Of a stretch of 64,000 nt of DNA, positions 62,844 through 64,000 are shown one piece after another. This stretch comes from Nitrosospira multiformis (GTDB lineage Bacteria > Pseudomonadota > Gammaproteobacteria > Burkholderiales > Nitrosomonadaceae). The stretch spans positions 124,001 through 188,000 of the forward strand of contig NZ_FOHI01000004.1 of assembly GCF_900111585.1 (NCBI RefSeq). Direction: 5' to 3'. Within the stretch, counting starts at the first letter, position 1. The number at the start of each line of letters is the position of its first letter. The position numbers and the translations under genes were made by a program. The notes under the pieces are model-generated. The model was not told where the DNA came from and searched no databases. It worked only from the letters and a program-made list of their open reading frames with translations.

Positions 62844-63468
62844 AAGCCTGGGCGCATTTGCTGGCGGCCTTGCACAAGGTATACGCACGGGGCAGGATAT
62901 GAGGCTCCGGCAGCAGGATGCCAACCGGTTGAGAAAGACGGATGAGCGCGAGGCGGAGTTGCATCGGGCGAGGATCGATAAGGCAGATTTTAACAGGGAA
63001 AAACGCGAGCGGCTTCGTGCCGCCAACGATGAGATAGCGATTCCATGGCAGCAGGATAAGCAGAAGCCATCTACTCCTGGTTACCCGACGCCTGGCCTGA
63101 GCACCGGGTTGACGAAAACACCTGCTGTCGTAGAAGCCGACATCGGGGGCCTTTCCAGCCTGAGCAAACCAGCAACACAAATTCCATCGGATGAAATGAT
63201 TGCTAAGCGCATGTTGACTGGCAACCTGCTTGAAGATGCGGATGAACTGACGCGCATGGCGAACATTTACAAGAAATACGGCCTTCTGGAAGAAATGGCG
63301 CCCTGGATGAACAAAGCCTACGCAGCGAAGAAAAGGGGAATTCCCGATGCGCTGAGTTCCCTGTTAACCGGGAATGCCGGGAAAGCCAGAGAAATCCTGG
63401 AAAAAGGCGGATTGGCGCTTGCAGATGACCCTTTGCAACTGGATTCAGACGAGCAACAGAATGTATGA
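62836..63468 (+). CDS. Putative internal virion protein
   Basis: 210 aa, overlapping the previous gene. N-terminus LGAFAGGLAQGIRTGQDMRLRQQDANRLRK followed by a highly charged helical region and a Pro-rich linker (KPSTPGYPTPGLS), then a helical end (ELTRMANIYKKYGLLEEMAPWMNK). Order and composition fit the second of the ejection proteins in this phage type. No known domain. Confidence 0.5.
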   Translation: MLESLGAFAGGLAQGIRTGQDMRLRQQDANRLRKTDEREAELHRARIDKADFNREKRERLRAANDEIAIPWQQDKQKPSTPGYPTPGLSTGLTKTPAVVEADIGGLSSLSKPATQIPSDEMIAKRMLTGNLLEDADELTRMANIYKKYGLLEEMAPWMNKAYAAKKRGIPDALSSLLTGNAGKAREILEKGGLALADDPLQLDSDEQQNV

Positions 63469-63566
63469 GATTCCGATTCAAGGATGGCGGCGAGACGGAA
63501 ATCGACCTGAGGGAATTTGCGAGAAGGTTTTTTCCTTCGTCAATACTTCCTCCAGCAACTCAATAA
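63465..63566 (+). pseudogene. Truncated start of a phage gene at the right border
   Basis: Starting in the end of the preceding gene (ATGA), a frame reads MRFRFKDGGETEIDLREFARRF and stops after 33 codons. In phages of this layout the gene here is usually a very large internal or transglycosylase-like virion protein, so this is probably its first piece, cut at the prophage border. Identity is inferred from place. Confidence 0.5.
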
Positions 63567-63644
63567 CGATTCCGATAAAAGTCTATAGATTGGAATTACA
63601 GTCTGCATACTCTCGTCTGAACATTATCGCTACAATAATCCCAA

Positions 63645-64000
63645 ATGCATCAACCCCAAGAAAATAAGCTTCCAGTTTTTCAAATACTGTTTTTTTCCAA
63701 TCTTGTTGTGCTCGCACTTTTTCTATGGCAGAGGGATAAAGGATTCTCACTATGGGATGAAGGTTTTCTTTGGTATGGGGTTCAACGTGTGATGCTAGGT
63801 GAGGTGCCCATCCGCGATTTCATGTCTTACGACCCCGGCCGTTACTACTGGTCCGCTACACTCATGAGGCTGTGGGGAGACAATGGCATAGTGGCCTTAA
63901 GGGGTAGCGTGGCGGTTTTTCAAGTGATGGGATTATTCGTCGCTCTACTGTTAATTGCTCGAAATGCAAGAACGCTAAATTTTCCCTATTTACTTCTTTC
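63645..64000 (+). CDS. Membrane glycosyltransferase-like protein (GT-39/ArnT-like), 5' part
   Basis: An ATG at 63645 opens a frame to the window end (118 residues). It has a membrane helix ([14 protein letters not shown]), then [22 protein letters not shown] and [17 protein letters not shown]. The acidic DEG-x-GEVP-x-RDF-x-Y-x-P-G pattern after the first helix is that of GT-39/ArnT-like lipid-linked sugar transferases. A second hydrophobic helix follows. Host gene just past the phage border. Confidence 0.7.
   Translation, partial: MHQPQENKLPVFQILFFSNLVVLALFLWQRDKGFSLWDEGFLWYGVQRVMLGEVPIRDFMSYDPGRYYWSATLMRLWGDNGIVALRGSVAVFQVMGLFVALLLIARNARTLNFPYLLL

Noticed and set aside
1-64000. CRISPR arrays, insertion sequences with transposase, rRNA or tRNA genes
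   Set aside because: None recognised: no spaced direct repeats, no transposase motifs and no rRNA core sequences were found.

Overview
The window looks like a chromosomal segment of a betaproteobacterium, most plausibly a Nitrosospira-like ammonia oxidiser. That placement is an inference from gene style (PEP-CTERM protein, several large hybrid kinases, small secreted Gly-rich proteins); no rRNA, tRNA or amo/hao gene is present to prove it. Host genes fill about 1-37.5 kb and resume at about 63.6 kb. Between them lies a one-directional prophage block of about 25 kb.

Host part, left to right: a clipped unknown gene; metY (O-acetylhomoserine sulfhydrylase) convergent with a MarR-type regulator that is itself divergent from a fatty acid desaturase; an alpha/beta hydrolase; a MetE-core-like methyltransferase; two paralogous hybrid histidine kinases on the minus strand, with a 10-copy pentanucleotide repeat between them; and a third hybrid kinase on the plus strand. 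Next come an SDR gene broken by one missing base, a KGG stress protein, an ABC exporter, a hemerythrin protein, three small secreted low-complexity proteins, a DUF4142 protein, and a junction of two truncated genes (a cis-prenyltransferase tail and a metallo-beta-lactamase tail). After a 0.9 kb gene-poor stretch with a 21-bp hairpin there is an autotransporter, then an intact pchC-pchX-pchF-type operon for a p-cresol methylhydroxylase-like flavocytochrome. It is followed by a PEP-CTERM protein and an aryl-alcohol dehydrogenase broken by an in-frame stop. A LysR/pirin divergent pair, an FMN reductase, a second hemerythrin protein, an FmdE-like protein, a thiamine-diphosphate oxidase/synthase and a secreted unknown close the host part.

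Prophage part (about 38.2-63.57 kb, all plus strand): a strong sigma70-like promoter followed by tandem terminators (possible small RNA), an overlapping spanin pair, terminase small and large subunits, a P22-type portal, a tailspike/depolymerase block, scaffold, N4-gp56-type major capsid, head-completion proteins, a collar-type tail fibre, a tail-assembly chaperone, a lysis cassette with a second spanin-like pair and a SAR endolysin, a 678-aa structural protein, a LamG protein with eight 22-residue repeats, a GNAT acetyltransferase and putative internal virion proteins. The order fits a short-tailed phage. No integrase, repressor or replication gene is visible. The last phage reading frame stops after 33 codons and is followed at once by a host-type membrane glycosyltransferase gene, so the element is probably a truncated remnant or a satellite-like morphogenesis block.

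The most unusual part is 42.9-49.1 kb. Between portal and scaffold, where head genes are normally contiguous, sits a beta-helix protein and a two-gene cassette (LamG-like plus polysaccharide-lyase-like, stop-start overlapped) that is tandemly duplicated as about 1.69 kb units with shared boundaries. A decayed copy of the scaffold gene's 5' end sits in front of the first unit. The cassette's first protein and the protein after the portal share an N-terminal module of about 40 residues with different C-terminal parts, which suggests a swappable virion-attachment module carrying sugar-binding or sugar-cleaving domains.
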